NCBI GenBank assembly: GCA_021613335.1
Contig: JAJTWR010000311.1
Location: 1,167,501-1,231,500, forward strand
Reading direction: 5' to 3'
Length of the DNA: 64,000 nt
Source of the DNA: Whitmania pigra
Taxonomy: Eukaryota; Annelida; Clitellata; Hirudinida; Haemopidae
The notes beneath the pieces were generated by a model. The model did no database searches and was not told the origin of the DNA. It saw only the letters and a list, made by a program, of their open reading frames with translations. This document shows, piece after piece, positions 15,201 to 26,707 of the stretch (positions are counted from its first letter, which is position 1; each line of letters begins with the position of its first letter). The translations under genes were made by a program, and so were the position numbers.

Positions 15201-15662
15201 CTGTTCTGCAACTCAGCATGATATTAATCTATTCAAAAAATAGTTGAATTTGAAACAATGCCAAATAAATTATTATTAACCTTGTGCTCACAAACAAAAA
15301 TAATTTAAAGGTAAAAAGTATTTTTATTTATAAGCCTTCTGCAATACACATTCTTTAAACTTTATTTCATAGCCATGCCCCTTTCATTATGCCAAATGCT
15401 AAAAGACATAATATCAATCAGTGGCCATCAATCTAGAATGTTAAAATTCACCAGAAACAAATAAATAAGAAATAAGACCAACTCGAAATAATTATAGATC
15501 CCTAAGATTGTGTGGAAAATGCTTACCTAAAAGCAGGAGCCTGTGAGTAGCCCTGTATGTTTGCTTGTCTTTTTGCAACTGCTTCTCTATTCTTTTATTT
15601 GCTTCCCTTCTGATTTTATCATCTTCACCTTCTACAGACTTACTACTGAAACAGCTCATCAT
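3192..15662 (-). CDS. GNAS: Guanine nucleotide-binding protein Gs alpha, 3'-partial
   Basis: Gs alpha couples membrane receptors to adenylyl cyclase and is a GTPase. Eight phase-consistent exons, 5' to 3': 15527-15662, 14529-14601, 10955-11009, 9011-9130, 8827-8924, 5650-5704, 3658-3731, 3192-3375 (265 codons). Seen: palmitoylation-type N-terminus (MMSC or MSC), P-loop GAGESGKS at residues 46-53, switch I RCRVLT (R185, equivalent to human Arg201) and switch [11 protein letters not shown] with the catalytic Gln at 211. The stretches NEYQLIDCA and YFLDK, and the VDKVNFHMFDVGG junction, are diagnostic of the Gs class rather than Gi/Gq. The protein stops near residue 265 because the exons for NKQD, TCAT and the receptor-binding tail are outside the window; the last donor (after 3192) is the least certain. 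Introns are large and rich in microsatellites. Confidence 0.93.
3958..4395. repeat. Trinucleotide repeats in a Gs-alpha intron
   Basis: CAA/CAT repeats at about 3958-3996, ATC/TCA repeats at 4145-4212 and GAT repeats at 4318-4392 lie between two Gs-alpha exons (3658-3731 and 5650-5704). Histidine-rich or Met-rich frames crossing them are repeat artefacts. Confidence 0.85.
5040..5155. repeat. Purine-rich (GGA/AGA) imperfect repeat
   Basis: An almost pure purine strand built on the words AGAGGATAGA and GGATGGA, with imperfect duplicates at about 5070 and 5100. It lies in the same Gs-alpha intron as the GAT minisatellite. No coding signal is seen. Confidence 0.7.
5268..5625. repeat. GAT-rich coding-like minisatellite with higher-order structure
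   Basis: About nine tandem copies of a 39-45 base unit that ends in CTGGTGGTGATTGTGGTAAC; the copies differ in the number and order of GAT and GGT triplets at their start. All length steps are multiples of three, so several frames on both strands stay open, but the products are low-complexity. The order of unit variants 1-2-3 near the left end recurs near the right end, indicating a higher-order repeat of about 200 bases. The array stops roughly 25 bases from the 3' end of a Gs-alpha exon (5650-5704) and so lies beside its splice donor. Confidence 0.9.
5781..6680. repeat. CAT/ATC and CAA microsatellites in a Gs-alpha intron
   Basis: GAT at 5781-5805, mixed ATC at about 5950-6035, a near-perfect CAT array at 6099-6221 broken by a few changes, GAC at about 6543-6562 and CAA at 6631-6680. 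A word beginning AATGCAGCACTGC, followed by ACGATTA about 20 bases on, occurs both before (6040) and after (6222) the CAT array, so a segment with its own CAT run has been duplicated. Asp-, His-, Ile- or Ser-rich frames here are repeat artefacts. Confidence 0.85.
11276..11378. repeat. Short tandem repeat, about 42-base unit
   Basis: The segment starting TATGTCAATATCATTTATA and running through ATTTATTATT words is repeated two and a half times head to tail within a Gs-alpha intron (between exons at 10955 and 14529). It is AT-only and non-coding. Confidence 0.8.
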
Positions 15663-18600
15663 TGATCCGGCTAAACAAAAAATTTTCTTTCTAGAATAGC
15701 AAGCAGAAATTTAGCTTTTGTTTGGTTTTATCCCTGTACCAAGAGCAATCTTTGTGAGCCTTTGATTCTTTAAGAATTGTTGTAAATTATCCTATTAATA
15801 TTCTCCGGTTGTCGAAACAACGAAATCAGCTCCTGATGAGTTAAGTACGGAAGTGATCCAAATCTGTAAAAAGCATTTCCTTCGGTTAACTCGTCAAGCC
15901 GCAAAAATCCTAAATATCGTAGCTCGTATCGGTCGTGATACCTGTTTACATTAAAAATTAGAAAATCATTTTAAAATGCAAAGCACTTGAGTTCTCTCCA
16001 GAAAGCCTATGAAATGCAAAAAGCAGGTACATGCATCTCAAACTGCAGTTGGAGTTGCAAGCATAAACTTGACACCAAATGAATGATATAGAATCAGTTA
16101 ATGCACACCATTTATGTTTCTGAAAAGTGATACTTCTAAAGTTACTAATCAAAAACTATAATAATAACAATAATAATTTTGGCAAATTTTGATTCTTATT
16201 TTTATTAGTTATCCTAACAAAATTAATTCCATCAGAAAAATTGATAAAAATACTCAAGAGATACTCAATCAACTGGAAAAATATTTAACAGAATGTTGGA
16301 TAATTGTTGTCAATCAAGTTTAACAATTCTGAGGGCAAAACGTACACGAAACAAATTTGTATCAAATGTAGATATAAATTGTAAATATTCTGGAAACCCC
16401 TTCTTATTTTATCAATATAAGATGTGATAGATGACTTTGTGAAAGTTAGTTTACACAACATAAAATACAGCAATTAAATATAAGTCTAAAACATTCAAAA
16501 CATTTTTAAAGATAATTAATTTCCACAAAAATTGCTGCATTTCAGCGTAAAACTATTTCTCCTAAATTTACATTCCTGGCAACATATCATCATCAGAGCG
16601 CTAAGATCATAGACGTACTCTAATGCCGACGGTTACTTTAGCAAATATTAATGAGACCAAGAAACTATTTTTGACAAAACCTTCAAAGCAGAAGAAGAAA
16701 ATCCGTATGAAACAGCAGAGGTAACTAATAATTTCACGACAGTATTGACTCCAGTATATCCTTGGCTCTCATCCTGTACCGGTGTAACGACTACTGCTAA
16801 AGATCTAGATAAAACCCCAAATACGCCAGTACACAACGACAAGAAAGTCTTATGGAGCTCTAAATAATAATATTCGAATGTTGTCGATATGATTCCCCAA
16901 TATTATTATCTCAGAAGCCTCGCGTTTATCATTATTTATGCGGCGGCCATTGCTTCGCATTAGTATTAGTACTGATCAGGCTCTATGGCTGTGTTGCGCT
17001 GCAACTCTACGCTACGCACAACCTACAAGAGGAGGCTTTGTACGCTAGTGTCTTGTATGAATCTTTCTCTCATTTATATGGACGAAATCATTAATTAAAC
17101 AAGACACCTTTATCGGTATCTTCTGGAACACTCTAGTTGAATGTGTTCTAAAATAAATCGTCTTGAGCATCGAGTAAAGAATGCGCCATTTCAATGCTAG
17201 ATTGAATCTCTCCCTCCCAACAATAAAGAGTGTTGCTTACATCGATCTTGAAAAATGTACTGGAATTTCAGTTTAATCCGAGTCGAGGAATAAGCAATGA
17301 TCATGATGGATATGTGATACCTTGGATATCAACCTGCCCGGAATGCATAATGTAACTGCTGGGTAATGCAACCGCTGAGAAAAGTCGTATTGTTAATTAA
17401 TGTACCGGGAAATCAGGCCATTTAGAATAGCAAGAATTAACAGCGTTGTCGGGAAAAGTCAATGAAAAGCTTGACTATGGTTCCACTGTCGAAATGCGAG
17501 GTATGACATTAACGCTCTACTGGTTATAAGAATGATAGTTGGATCTACTGGGATTTGACAATCGAGATTACTATGGACTCGACACCTTCAAAAGACAAAT
17601 AGAGAATATATGCATAATATATTTATTACTTAAATTCTAACAAATATAGAACAAGTCCTTCTATTGACTTCGGTGTAACATCTGCAAACCATCCTTATGC
17701 ATCTTCATTTTTCTTAAAAGAAATCATCTCCAAACCTGATGTCAAATGAATGTCGGCAGGATTGGTTCACCTTTACCCACGATTCAAACATAAAATTGTC
17801 TTCGAGAAACAAGACATCTGCTTATTGCGACCTCGCCTTGATATAATGTAGTCATAAATATAATCTTGTACCCGCCATGATTATTGCTTTATTGGAACCT
17901 CAAGGACAAGTTTATAACCGCTTCCACAACAGAATTCTAGGCTCATAATTCTGAATAGAATTCATCCAAGGCACTGAATAAAACAAAACGCTATGTTTAA
18001 GGCGCCATATAAATGAGCTACTATTAAAATAACTAAACACAACGACGCACGAGAAATAAGCGGCGGCACATAAAAATTCAGGATTAAATTAATTTATTCT
18101 CTGAGTTATCACTTCCTAGCATACAATTAAACTTTTCAAAGCGCAAGCAATCATTGTTTACTTTCAAGCAATTTATGGAAATGTTGATAAGTACAAGCAA
18201 TCAGTGATTATAATAAGATTTAACTTCCCAGTATCCGACCTGCTGTTGTACTGCTAACAGTATATGGCCTTGGTGTTTCTATATTTGGCACGGCCATTTC
18301 TATTAATAGCTGCATATTGCCAGGCTGCTGTCTGAAGAAAGTGGTTGAAAACGAAATAGAGGGGCCAAATACTAATCGGTTATTTACTGACATTTAATTA
18401 CTCCAGGAAGTTTATTTATAGATCTATAATCGATAAAGCATGTTTTCTTTCTCAAGGGTCAGTAGTTGTTAATTAACGCTTGACTTGTGACCGAGTTTAA
18501 AAAAAAACAATTTTAATTTTTTTGGTTCATTGTTAAAGGCGGGCATCTCTAGCTGAATTTCTGGAGCTTCGAAGAACTGAACCTTAGTTTAGTAAACCAC

Positions 18601-19771
18601 GATATGTTATCGACAGCCAGACTGTTTCCAATTTTGCGATTCACCGTGATTATAAAAACTGAATTTCTCGATCCCATGGAAAGATAGTACAAGAAAAGAA
18701 TTTATTCTAAGTTTTGCTTTAAAGTTCAGAAGATATTCCGCATCCCAAAGTTGTTTGTATGACTGAAGAACTATCAATTTTTTGTGTTATTTTATATCGA
18801 TAGCATCATGTTTTAAGCAGAGAAATTCTCGTTTTGAATGTTTTGATTGAGATCCGCGATAATCACAGCCTTGTTATTAGAGTCCTATTTTGATAATTTT
18901 CAGCTATCTAAAATCCTGAGCTAAGTAAACAGAGTTATGTGGCTAGCATTCATTTTACCAGTTAAAAAGGAGATGTATGGTCTCAGAATGGTAGTCCAAA
19001 AGTAACTTCTTTAAGAACAGAGATATAGGGAGATTATCTACGTTATTTTATGGTGAGAGAAAATTTTAAGAAAATGTACCTATTCACAAAATATAATTTA
19101 AGTGAGATTTTAATGGTCGTCTGAATATAAACTTGAGGGATAGGAATATCTAGTTATTAGAAAACATATTACAAAATGTTAAAGTTGCTTCAGTTTCAGC
19201 TGCATTTTAATTAAGTGCAAATAAGTAATTTTACGTTTATAATTTTATTTGTGAAAAGCGTAACGGAATACAATTAAATAACCTGACCTCACGAAGTAAA
19301 ACCAGACTTAGACATTTCATACATTTAAGATAATTTTATTTTATGTGATTGTAATTAAATTTGCCTTAAATAGTCTCCCAAAAACAAAATTTCAAATTGA
19401 TAACTACAGCACATTCAGCTACTGAAATGACATGAATAAATGTTCCTTTGTCTTGTTTTTATTTGATCTCTCCTTCAATTTTTATAGTATATTTTATCTG
19501 GAAACTCTAAAATAACGACAATTCTGCTGGATAATTGAGGATAAATTCTCCACTTTCGCAAAATGCAACAACGTGCAGAGAAGTTAGTGTGGCTTGGCAT
19601 CATCATTGTCAAACATATTAGGAAAAGGTAGGGCTAAAAGTCACATAAATGAAATAATGTCTTTTTATTTGGTAATTTTGAAGTTTCAAAGTGCAGTCAT
19701 ATTATGAAATAGTAATTATATCATTCATGTGCTTGAAGAATGTATAACTTGGCCATTGTGAACCTATATTT
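15663..19771. other. Gene-free AT-rich region upstream of Gs alpha
   Basis: About 4.1 kb with no exon or repeat I can support. It presumably includes the 5' untranslated region and promoter of the Gs-alpha gene; a less AT-rich patch at about 16930-17050 could be regulatory, but nothing in the sequence proves it. Confidence 0.5.
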
Positions 19772-20492
19772 CGATTTATTTTATTTTATTTTATTTATTA
19801 AACATTAAACTGAAGGGTCCTTGTAACCACTAGCACAAGCCTGTACAATTTACGTACAAAAAGCACAGCACAAGCTCCGAATAGCGGGGATAATCAGGTA
19901 TGTGTTTAGAAACTATTAAAGTAAAAGTCGCGTATTAAAACGAAAAATTTGAGTTCATGATTACATTCCATGGTTTTACGATCCTATCGCAGAAAGAATA
20001 TTTGGCAACGTCTGTTGAAAATTTATGACAAAGTTTGAAACTGTGTCCTCTCGTCCCTGGGTAATCCTGGACGAGTAACAGATGCTTCACGGGGGAGTCC
20101 GCAAAGTCATTTAATAGTTTGAAGCAAAATGTTAAGAAAGCAAGGAGGCGTTGTTTAAGATGCTTTAGTCTTTATATGTAGGGGTATTTAGCAACTGATA
20201 GTATTGATTTCGTAAATCTTTTTTGTATTTTTTTCAACTCTGTCGATTAGGTAATTGTGGTGACGGTTCCATACTGGTTAACAATATTCAAGAATTGGTC
20301 TGACGTAAGTGCAAAAGGCAAGCTTTAAGACATCCTGGTCCTTGAGGAGAAAGATGCCATGATCATCCATGAAACTGCTGCAGCTTGCATCAATCGAACA
20401 ATCTCAGCCTTTAACAGCATTGCGAATTCTTGCTTAGCGGCCTCAAATTTGTCAGGTGGAAGTTAGCGAAAACAAGATTGGCTTGTTTGATG

Positions 20493-21077
20493 TTAGTTCA
20501 ATGTTAGATGTGCTGACGATGAAGGTGGACAGAGATTTATCTGCCAAGGGCCAACCAGAGCAGTGTGACGTCCTATTAATGCCTTGATGAGTGGAGGGGT
20601 GTCAGTTGGACAGTCGAATACATGGGCGATAATCTCCCCAACCGTTGTTACCATCGCAATGGAGAGTGACGTCTTCATGTCCAGAAGTTGGCGGTTGCGA
20701 CAGTCAACAAGTAGATGGTGATGAATGAAGAAATCAGCCTCTAATATTGGTTGTGTGGTGACTGCCACTATGAACGTCAAGGCGAATTCTCTTCGGAGGT
20801 CTCGACTGCTTATCGTTGGTGTAACTTCTCCATGAATCTCGAGAGGCATACCGCTGGCTGTGTTCAACTTGACGTTTGTTGCTCTGATTGGAACTGAAAT
20901 GTTTGATAACGCTTTTGGGGGAATGATCGATACCGCTGATCCGGAGTCGACTAGAAACTTGATTTGATGACATATGGGGTTAGCTGTTGTGAAAAATGCG
21001 ACATAAAACGTAGGGGCACCTTCGATGGTCGCAACCGAAGCAGAGCCTTCTAGTTTACCGACTGGCTTGTGAGACAC
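20493..21077 (-). pseudogene. Gypsy-type retropepsin region
   Basis: An open frame of about 194 codons containing the retroviral-type aspartic protease signature DSGSAVSIIP near its start, the flap-distal block ILEADFFIHHHLLVD, and a linker leading to reverse transcriptase. Family knowledge: such proteases process Gag-Pol of LTR retrotransposons. There is no ATG at its start, so it would have been reached by frameshift or as part of a longer polyprotein; the element is truncated just after it. Confidence 0.75.
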
Positions 21078-21613
21078 CAGAGAAGCATTTCTAGACTGGG
21101 CAACTCGGGCGCCATGCTTGTCTGTCTGTGTTGAACTGATGTCATGGTAATCAACTCGTCTGCCAATTTCCCCACCTCTTCCAAAGGCAAGTTCTTCTGT
21201 TCTGCAATGACTAGGGCCAAATTGGCAGGCAACGATCTCAGGAACTTGTGGCGAACCATGTCGTCAGGTGTTCCAACATGTTGTGCTAGCTTTCTCAAGG
21301 CTACCAGATGTTGCGAGGGCCTGCCTGTTAGCGGATTTTGTTGCAGGAACTGGTCGAAGAGCTCCGCTTTGTTGGGCATGGTTTGCTCCAGCACTGCACT
21401 CTTCAGGCGGTCGTAATCCATGGCCTCCACAGTGTCATCAAGGCACATCACAACAGACCCTGGTAGGGCCGCCAATGCGTGGTAAAACCTTGTTGAGCTA
21501 ACCATAATGTTGGAAAGAGTAAATTGTGCTTCCATTATTCTGAACCAAGCCGATGCCTTGGCTGGGTTGAAAACAATCGGTTTGATAGAAATTGAAGCAG
21601 CTTGCGATTCCAT
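21050..21613 (-). pseudogene. Gypsy-type Gag region
   Basis: Open frame starting with ATG at 21613 (about 187 codons). It shows the Ty3/Gypsy Gag pattern: an early SAWFRIMEAQF block, ALPGSV, a central LFDQFLQQNPLTGRPSQHL and FLRSLPANLA. The frame runs into an unrelated tail where the zinc knuckle should be. It overlaps the protease frame by a few codons in another phase. Confidence 0.75.
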
Positions 21614-22790
21614 TTTTGAGTTTGTGTTCAGAGTTGGGGTCACCAATGAAGTAATGAACCAGGCTAGCACTTGACTTTAATCGAACGTACAATCGGTATA
21701 ACTCATATACGGATTGACGACGATAGCAAGCATCAACGCGGTAAAACTCGGAAATCAAAAACAAAACATCTTTAGTAGGGATGCGCAGTCACTACAGGTC
21801 CATCATAATCTCGAGATCCCTAACCATGTCCACTTGCTGGAGGGTCTGACCGTAGTTAGAGTACTCATGATTATTTCTTTTTTTTCTATGACCCGCTAAA
21901 AATCTGACATTTCTCTGGCACGAGTTGAAGTTGCCAGTTGAGAAATCTGAAAGCTCTACTGGGCTACTTTGAGGAAGCAATAGAGCTTAACATCATCAGC
22001 AAATAGTTTGCAAACAATACCAGTATCTTTGAATATGTTATGAAGATTTTTTATGTTTAATGAAAAGAGTGTAGAGGCCAAGCATATTGCCTTGGGAGAC
22101 ACCATGGCTTACAGGAGCGATATTTGATAAAATAGCGCTTATATTAACGCGCTGTTTCTTCTGTGCCACCAATAATGTTGCCATGGATGCCGTAACTTTG
22201 TAAGTTGGTTAAAAGCTTGTTCTGCGCTACAGAGTCAAATGCCTTTGTAAAGTCTAGGTATATGATGTCTACAGAATGTCTGGACTGGAGTGCTTCTGAC
22301 CATTGCAGATTTGTCACAGTGGATTTGGCACTCATAAATTCGTGTTGATTCCTGTTTATTAATTTATATTATATTAGATGATGCATAAGCGATTTGTTGA
22401 TAATCCACTCCATTGCACGGCAACAGGTTGATGTGATTGAGATGGGTTTGTAGTTTCCAGGGAATGTGGTGGGGCCTTTTTTATGTATAGGAGTAAATTT
22501 TGATCTTTAACGGAAATGTCAAATATATGGGCAAGCGGTAAAGCCAGAGAGGATGCACACTTTTTAAAACATTGTTGGGTATTGCATCTGGTCTCGTCGA
22601 CAGTGAGAAATTAAGGCAAAGCGAGGTCATCCTTAAATTTGGCGTAAAACTGACTTCATTCATTTCCGCCTGGGTTTGACAAAATGTTATGAGATTCTCG
22701 TTATCTCCAATTGTACAAACTAATTGGACGAAATTACCATTTTGCTCATCAAATAAAATGACCAATTCTTTCTAACTTACGCGTATGTAT

Positions 22791-24468
22791 GCCAAGGTAA
22801 TACAAATTTAATACATGCCTTTCTGGCAAAACCCCCGCCTTGGCAAGACTTATCAACTCTAACCAAAATTAAGGACACAAATGGCTCTTAATCGGAAAGG
22901 GCATGACACAAAGTTTGTTCATCAAATACATCATATATGCATCCAGTGGCTTGTCTGCCCCTTAAATCACTAAATTTTATAGAATTTATCCTATCGATAC
23001 ATGAAAAGTCGCAGATCCAAATTTTGGGCTCCTGTACAGAGCAGCCATGATCCTCACAAGAATTATGTCATTTTGATAATGGAAAAAAGGTTTAAAAATC
23101 TGGTGGGTTCCAAAAATTTGCTAGGCACTTGTGCTCTCCCTACATCATGCAACGTTATAACACCTCTTTCGTTAGCAACGCCACCATTTCTTCCTCGCAA
23201 TATTAATTTAAAACGATATCAGGCTTTATTTTTTTCATTAATTTCTTTTAAATAAGGCAAAAATGAAATGCAAATGAAATTCCAAATTAAAGGTGCTTAA
23301 ACCCCAATTATTGACATGAACCTGCAATGTCTTTCACGAACCACCACCAAAATTTCCACAGCAAAAACAAAGCAGTGGGCAAAGTAGATGATCACTAGCA
23401 GAAAAAAGCTTGCACAAAAAATGTTACAAGTGTATTGCTGAGTTTAAAGCCAAATCAAGCTGCTGGTGACAACTACTGGAAAATGCATTTCCAAAACACA
23501 CTTTTGTTAGCTGCTACATCATTAAGTCAGTATTAAGTTTGAAATGCATCTGTTAATTACATTAACAATACAATAATTAACATTAACATTAACAATAACA
23601 ATAATTAACAATAATACCAACTTGAAGAACATTGCTGACGAGGTTGAGTCGGAATGTCGAATATACAAGCTCTAAAACATAAATAACAAAATATTTTAAA
23701 AAATTAGATTAATCACTAGAGTAGTTATATGGATTCTGAGACAAGAAATTGGCATAATTTGAACATATGCTGAAAGATTTGCTACCAATAAGAATTGAAC
23801 ACAGCATTTCAGAGGTAAACAAATGTAAAGCAGTTCTCAGGACATGAAAAATACCAAAGCAAAACAGCTGAGCACAAAAGCAACTGATGTAAACAACAAT
23901 CACTGAAACCTGAATGATGATGACGATGATGATCAATTTTGCCTTACATGTCGTCCCTGCTTGAAAAATATTGTGATCGGTCGATAAACCAAGAAATGAA
24001 AGTTTTCAAAATATTCACACTTTGTAAACAACAATGGAAAAACAGAATTGCTACGTGTCTATGCAAATTGACTGAAAGTAAAGCTATTGAAAACCCAAAC
24101 AACATGATAAATAAACCCAAAATTCAACTCATTTTTCAACCACAATTAAATTCTTAATATATATTTAAAAGATCCAAAGATGAAAACTAGAAAATTAGCT
24201 TTTGTTAATATATTTGTTATAATAGAGCAATTAAATGATAATTGCAGCATGGCAAAACCATGAATTACCAAAAAATTATCAACAAAAAAAATGGAAAAAG
24301 AGATCAATGAGCTAAAATGAAAACCATGATCAACAAAAAATCACCCAATGCTGACAAACAAAACAAGTAATCAAATTTTATGCAATCTTGTCGGGTATAT
24401 AAGATTTGCAAGCAAATTACAAAAAGAAATGTAATTAATAATGAAGCAAGCAAAAAGGAATTGAAATG
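22791..24468. other. Gene-free AT-rich interval
   Basis: No exon is supported. An ATTAAC-type imperfect repeat lies at about 23555-23615 and a GAT run at 23915-23932. Nothing else is recognisable. Confidence 0.5.
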
Positions 24469-26707
24469 CTAAACATCAAAGGAATTTGAAAAAGATTTGA
24501 AAATGTCATGAAATAAGAGGAACTGTCTCAAGCTTGGGGGAAGAATTTCAAGGCTCTCCACCCTCTCAGACAAGTCACATCTACCAAGCTGCTTCCTGAT
24601 GACAGTCCTGCAAAGACACTTGAGTTTCTGAGGAGTCGAAGTTGCCTCCCACATGAGCTGTTTCAAATGTTTCAATCGATCCTCCAATAGCGGCAACAAA
24701 GTTAAGAGAGAGGCAGTGCCGACCGCCGAAACATCGCTAGGCTTCCTGAAAGACGTGTCGATCCAAGACCACATGGAATCGACTTTGCATCCGGCCCTGA
24801 TTAGCACCACTGCAATGTCCCAAGCCCTAGAAGCAATGGCAAACTGAACGGGAATGCACGACCTGTACTTCCTGGAATCTTCAGACTCCGATTCACTGGA
24901 ACTCATGGAAAACGATGGAGGAGAAGAGGAAGACCCTCCACAAGCAGCATTTTTGATACCCCACACTCCATCCACATGTACCAAACCAGCTAGGTCAATA
25001 TTGCAATTAGCATCCAATAAAAGGTGAACCATTCTCAAGCTGTTGAGGGCAATGGCTATGAGCAAAGGTGTAGAGGCAGGCACCGGGTCCCCGTTGTGAG
25101 TCAATGTGGAAGATCTCACGTCGGGATCGGTGCCGCACCTCAGCAATAGTCTGAGGATAGTAGAGGGTGCACAGGCTCTCACGGCCACGTGGAGAGCAGT
25201 CCAACCCTCTGGAGTTCTGGCATCAGGATTTGCCCTAACGACACCGGGAATAGTAGGAGCTAGGAAAAGCTCGACAATGTCAGTTCTTCTGCTCGAACAG
25301 GCCACCATGAGTGGTGTTGCACCAAGATTTGCTTTTGCATTTACACTGAGGCCCCTTTCCAATAGGATGTGGCACATCTGTCTTTGTCCCGAGCAAGAGG
25401 CCCAATGGAGAGAAGTGAGTCCTTCATTGTCAACTGCATTCACATCTGCCCCGAGTTCCATCAAATACTTTGCCACTGTTTCATCGTGTCCACATGCAAC
25501 CAGAAATGGAGTTCTCCCCTGGCCATCTCTTGCCTCTAAATCTGCTCTTAGGCTTGCCAGTAAAACCTGCACACATTTCCATCTCTTATATAAATATAGT
25601 TTTATGACAAAAACAACACTTTCAACCACAAAATTATCAGTTACTGACTTTAACATTGTCCAGCCTTCTGTTCCTGATTGCTTTGAAAAGAGCTAAATTA
25701 ATGAATTGTGACCATTCTTTATCGTCATACTTTGTCCTACTGGGGTGATTTGTGGCCATCATTTCAATTATTTCAGGTCTCCCCTCTTGAACCACATACA
25801 TGAATGGTGAATCGTCAAATCCATGTCGACCATATTGACCTTCAAATGGATCAAGGCTGAGGTCATCCAGTAACATTCTGACCTTAAAAAACATATTTAA
25901 GTTAATAATTGTGTAAAATTCAGTGATAAAATATAACATTTATTTGTGAAATTTATGTGCAAAAATTTATAAATAATCTTTAATAAAAACACCTCATTAG
26001 GATCAGCTGTGTCCCAATCTTCATTCTCTATTGGGATGTCCATTGAGTGGCAGAGCTTAACAAACCCCACATCTTTGGTACTCAAAGCCAAACTCATTTT
26101 TGCAATTTCAGTATTACAACCACAATCCCTCAAGTACTCCATCACTTGAATGTGTCGACCTCTGAATGCATGAACAAATGGAGTGTCTCCATTGTCATCT
26201 TCAGTATCGATTTCTGCACCAGCAGAGAGGAGAATCTGTTCATGACATTAAAAACAGTAAAATAAAATATGCTTTTATTTCTGAGAAAGTTTGTTTATAA
26301 ACACCTTTATATTGTGATAGCATAATAGATAGTATTGGACATAATTTGTAAGTAAAGCATATTAAGCTTATATCCTCTTAGGATAACATTAAATTTTAAG
26401 GCAGATAATTGAAATACCTACTTTGACACATCCGAGAGATCCAACTTTAGCAGCTTGGATCAAAGCAGTATTAAGACCAGGCTTGTAGAGAGGTGTCCAT
26501 TGAAGCACTTGTCTCAACAGTTCCACGACATCTAGCTGTACATTTTTTGAAACACTTCAAAATAAAATAGTTGTGTATTTACAAATTCTACCAACTTCAA
26601 CCATTAAGCTATAGTAACCTAGTAAAATAATTTTGAGTTTTCAGGGCTTCTTCCTTTTTAGTAAGCTTGTAATCATCTATCTTTCTGTCTTCATCTGATG
26701 ACATCAT
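24469..26707 (-). CDS. Ankyrin repeat and SOCS box (ASB-like) protein
   Basis: Five exons, 5' to 3': 26619-26707, 26422-26554, 25993-26235, 25649-25882, 24469-25566; 598 residues, all phases consistent. The middle holds ankyrin repeats, for example DGQGRTPFLVACGHDE, DNEGLTSLHWASCSG, ATPLMVACSSRRTDIVELFL and EGWTALHVAVRACAP. The C-terminus has a SOCS box: a BC-box-like LKCLCRTVIRKQLG for elongin BC and LPPSLRQFLLF as the end of the box. ASB proteins are substrate receptors of cullin-5 ubiquitin ligases; the substrate cannot be read from sequence. A serine-rich acidic insert (about SSSSPPSFSMSSSESESED) interrupts the repeats. The start is the first of two adjacent ATGs. Which ASB paralogue it matches is not clear. 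Confidence 0.9.

Larger units (their letters stand above)
20356..21795 (-). mobile_element. Ty3/Gypsy LTR retrotransposon fragment nested in the LINE
   Basis: Minus strand, in order: a primer-binding-site-like word TGGTGACCCCAAC (21633-21645), a Gag-like frame starting at 21613, an aspartic protease frame (21077-20493) with the active-site motif LVDSGSAVSIIP and a second block ADFFIHHHLLVDCRNRQLLD, then the first residues of reverse transcriptase (DKFEAAKQEFAMLLKAEIV) ending at about 20356. There the sequence switches back to LINE. The Gag and protease frames are offset, and the CCHC zinc knuckle expected between them is not seen. RT core, RNase H, integrase and 3' LTR are absent, so this is a truncated inactive insertion. 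Confidence 0.85.
19772..22790 (-). mobile_element. CR1/Jockey-like LINE, decayed and interrupted
   Basis: Minus-strand fragments of a non-LTR reverse transcriptase. Upper part (22790 to about 21796): PDAIPNNVLK, an HKKG..F.GNYKPISIT block, LDFTKAFDSV and, after a frameshift, the catalytic LFADDVKLY followed by a VRDLEIMMD block. Lower part (about 20355 to 19850): KDQDVLKLAF, TYVRPILEYC, a PVWNRHH block and a basic C-terminus. The copy ends in TAAAA-type repeats at 19772-19800, as expected for a LINE 3' tail on this strand. Several stops and frameshifts make it inactive. The two parts are consecutive domains of one protein and are separated by a foreign Gypsy fragment. Confidence 0.85.

Noticed and set aside
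21144..21501. Plus-strand frames opposite the Gypsy Gag region
   Set aside because: Shadows of the minus-strand retrotransposon frame with no motif of their own.
25106..25696. 196-residue plus-strand frame opposite the ankyrin/SOCS gene
   Set aside because: Antisense shadow; the minus strand carries ankyrin repeats and a SOCS box.
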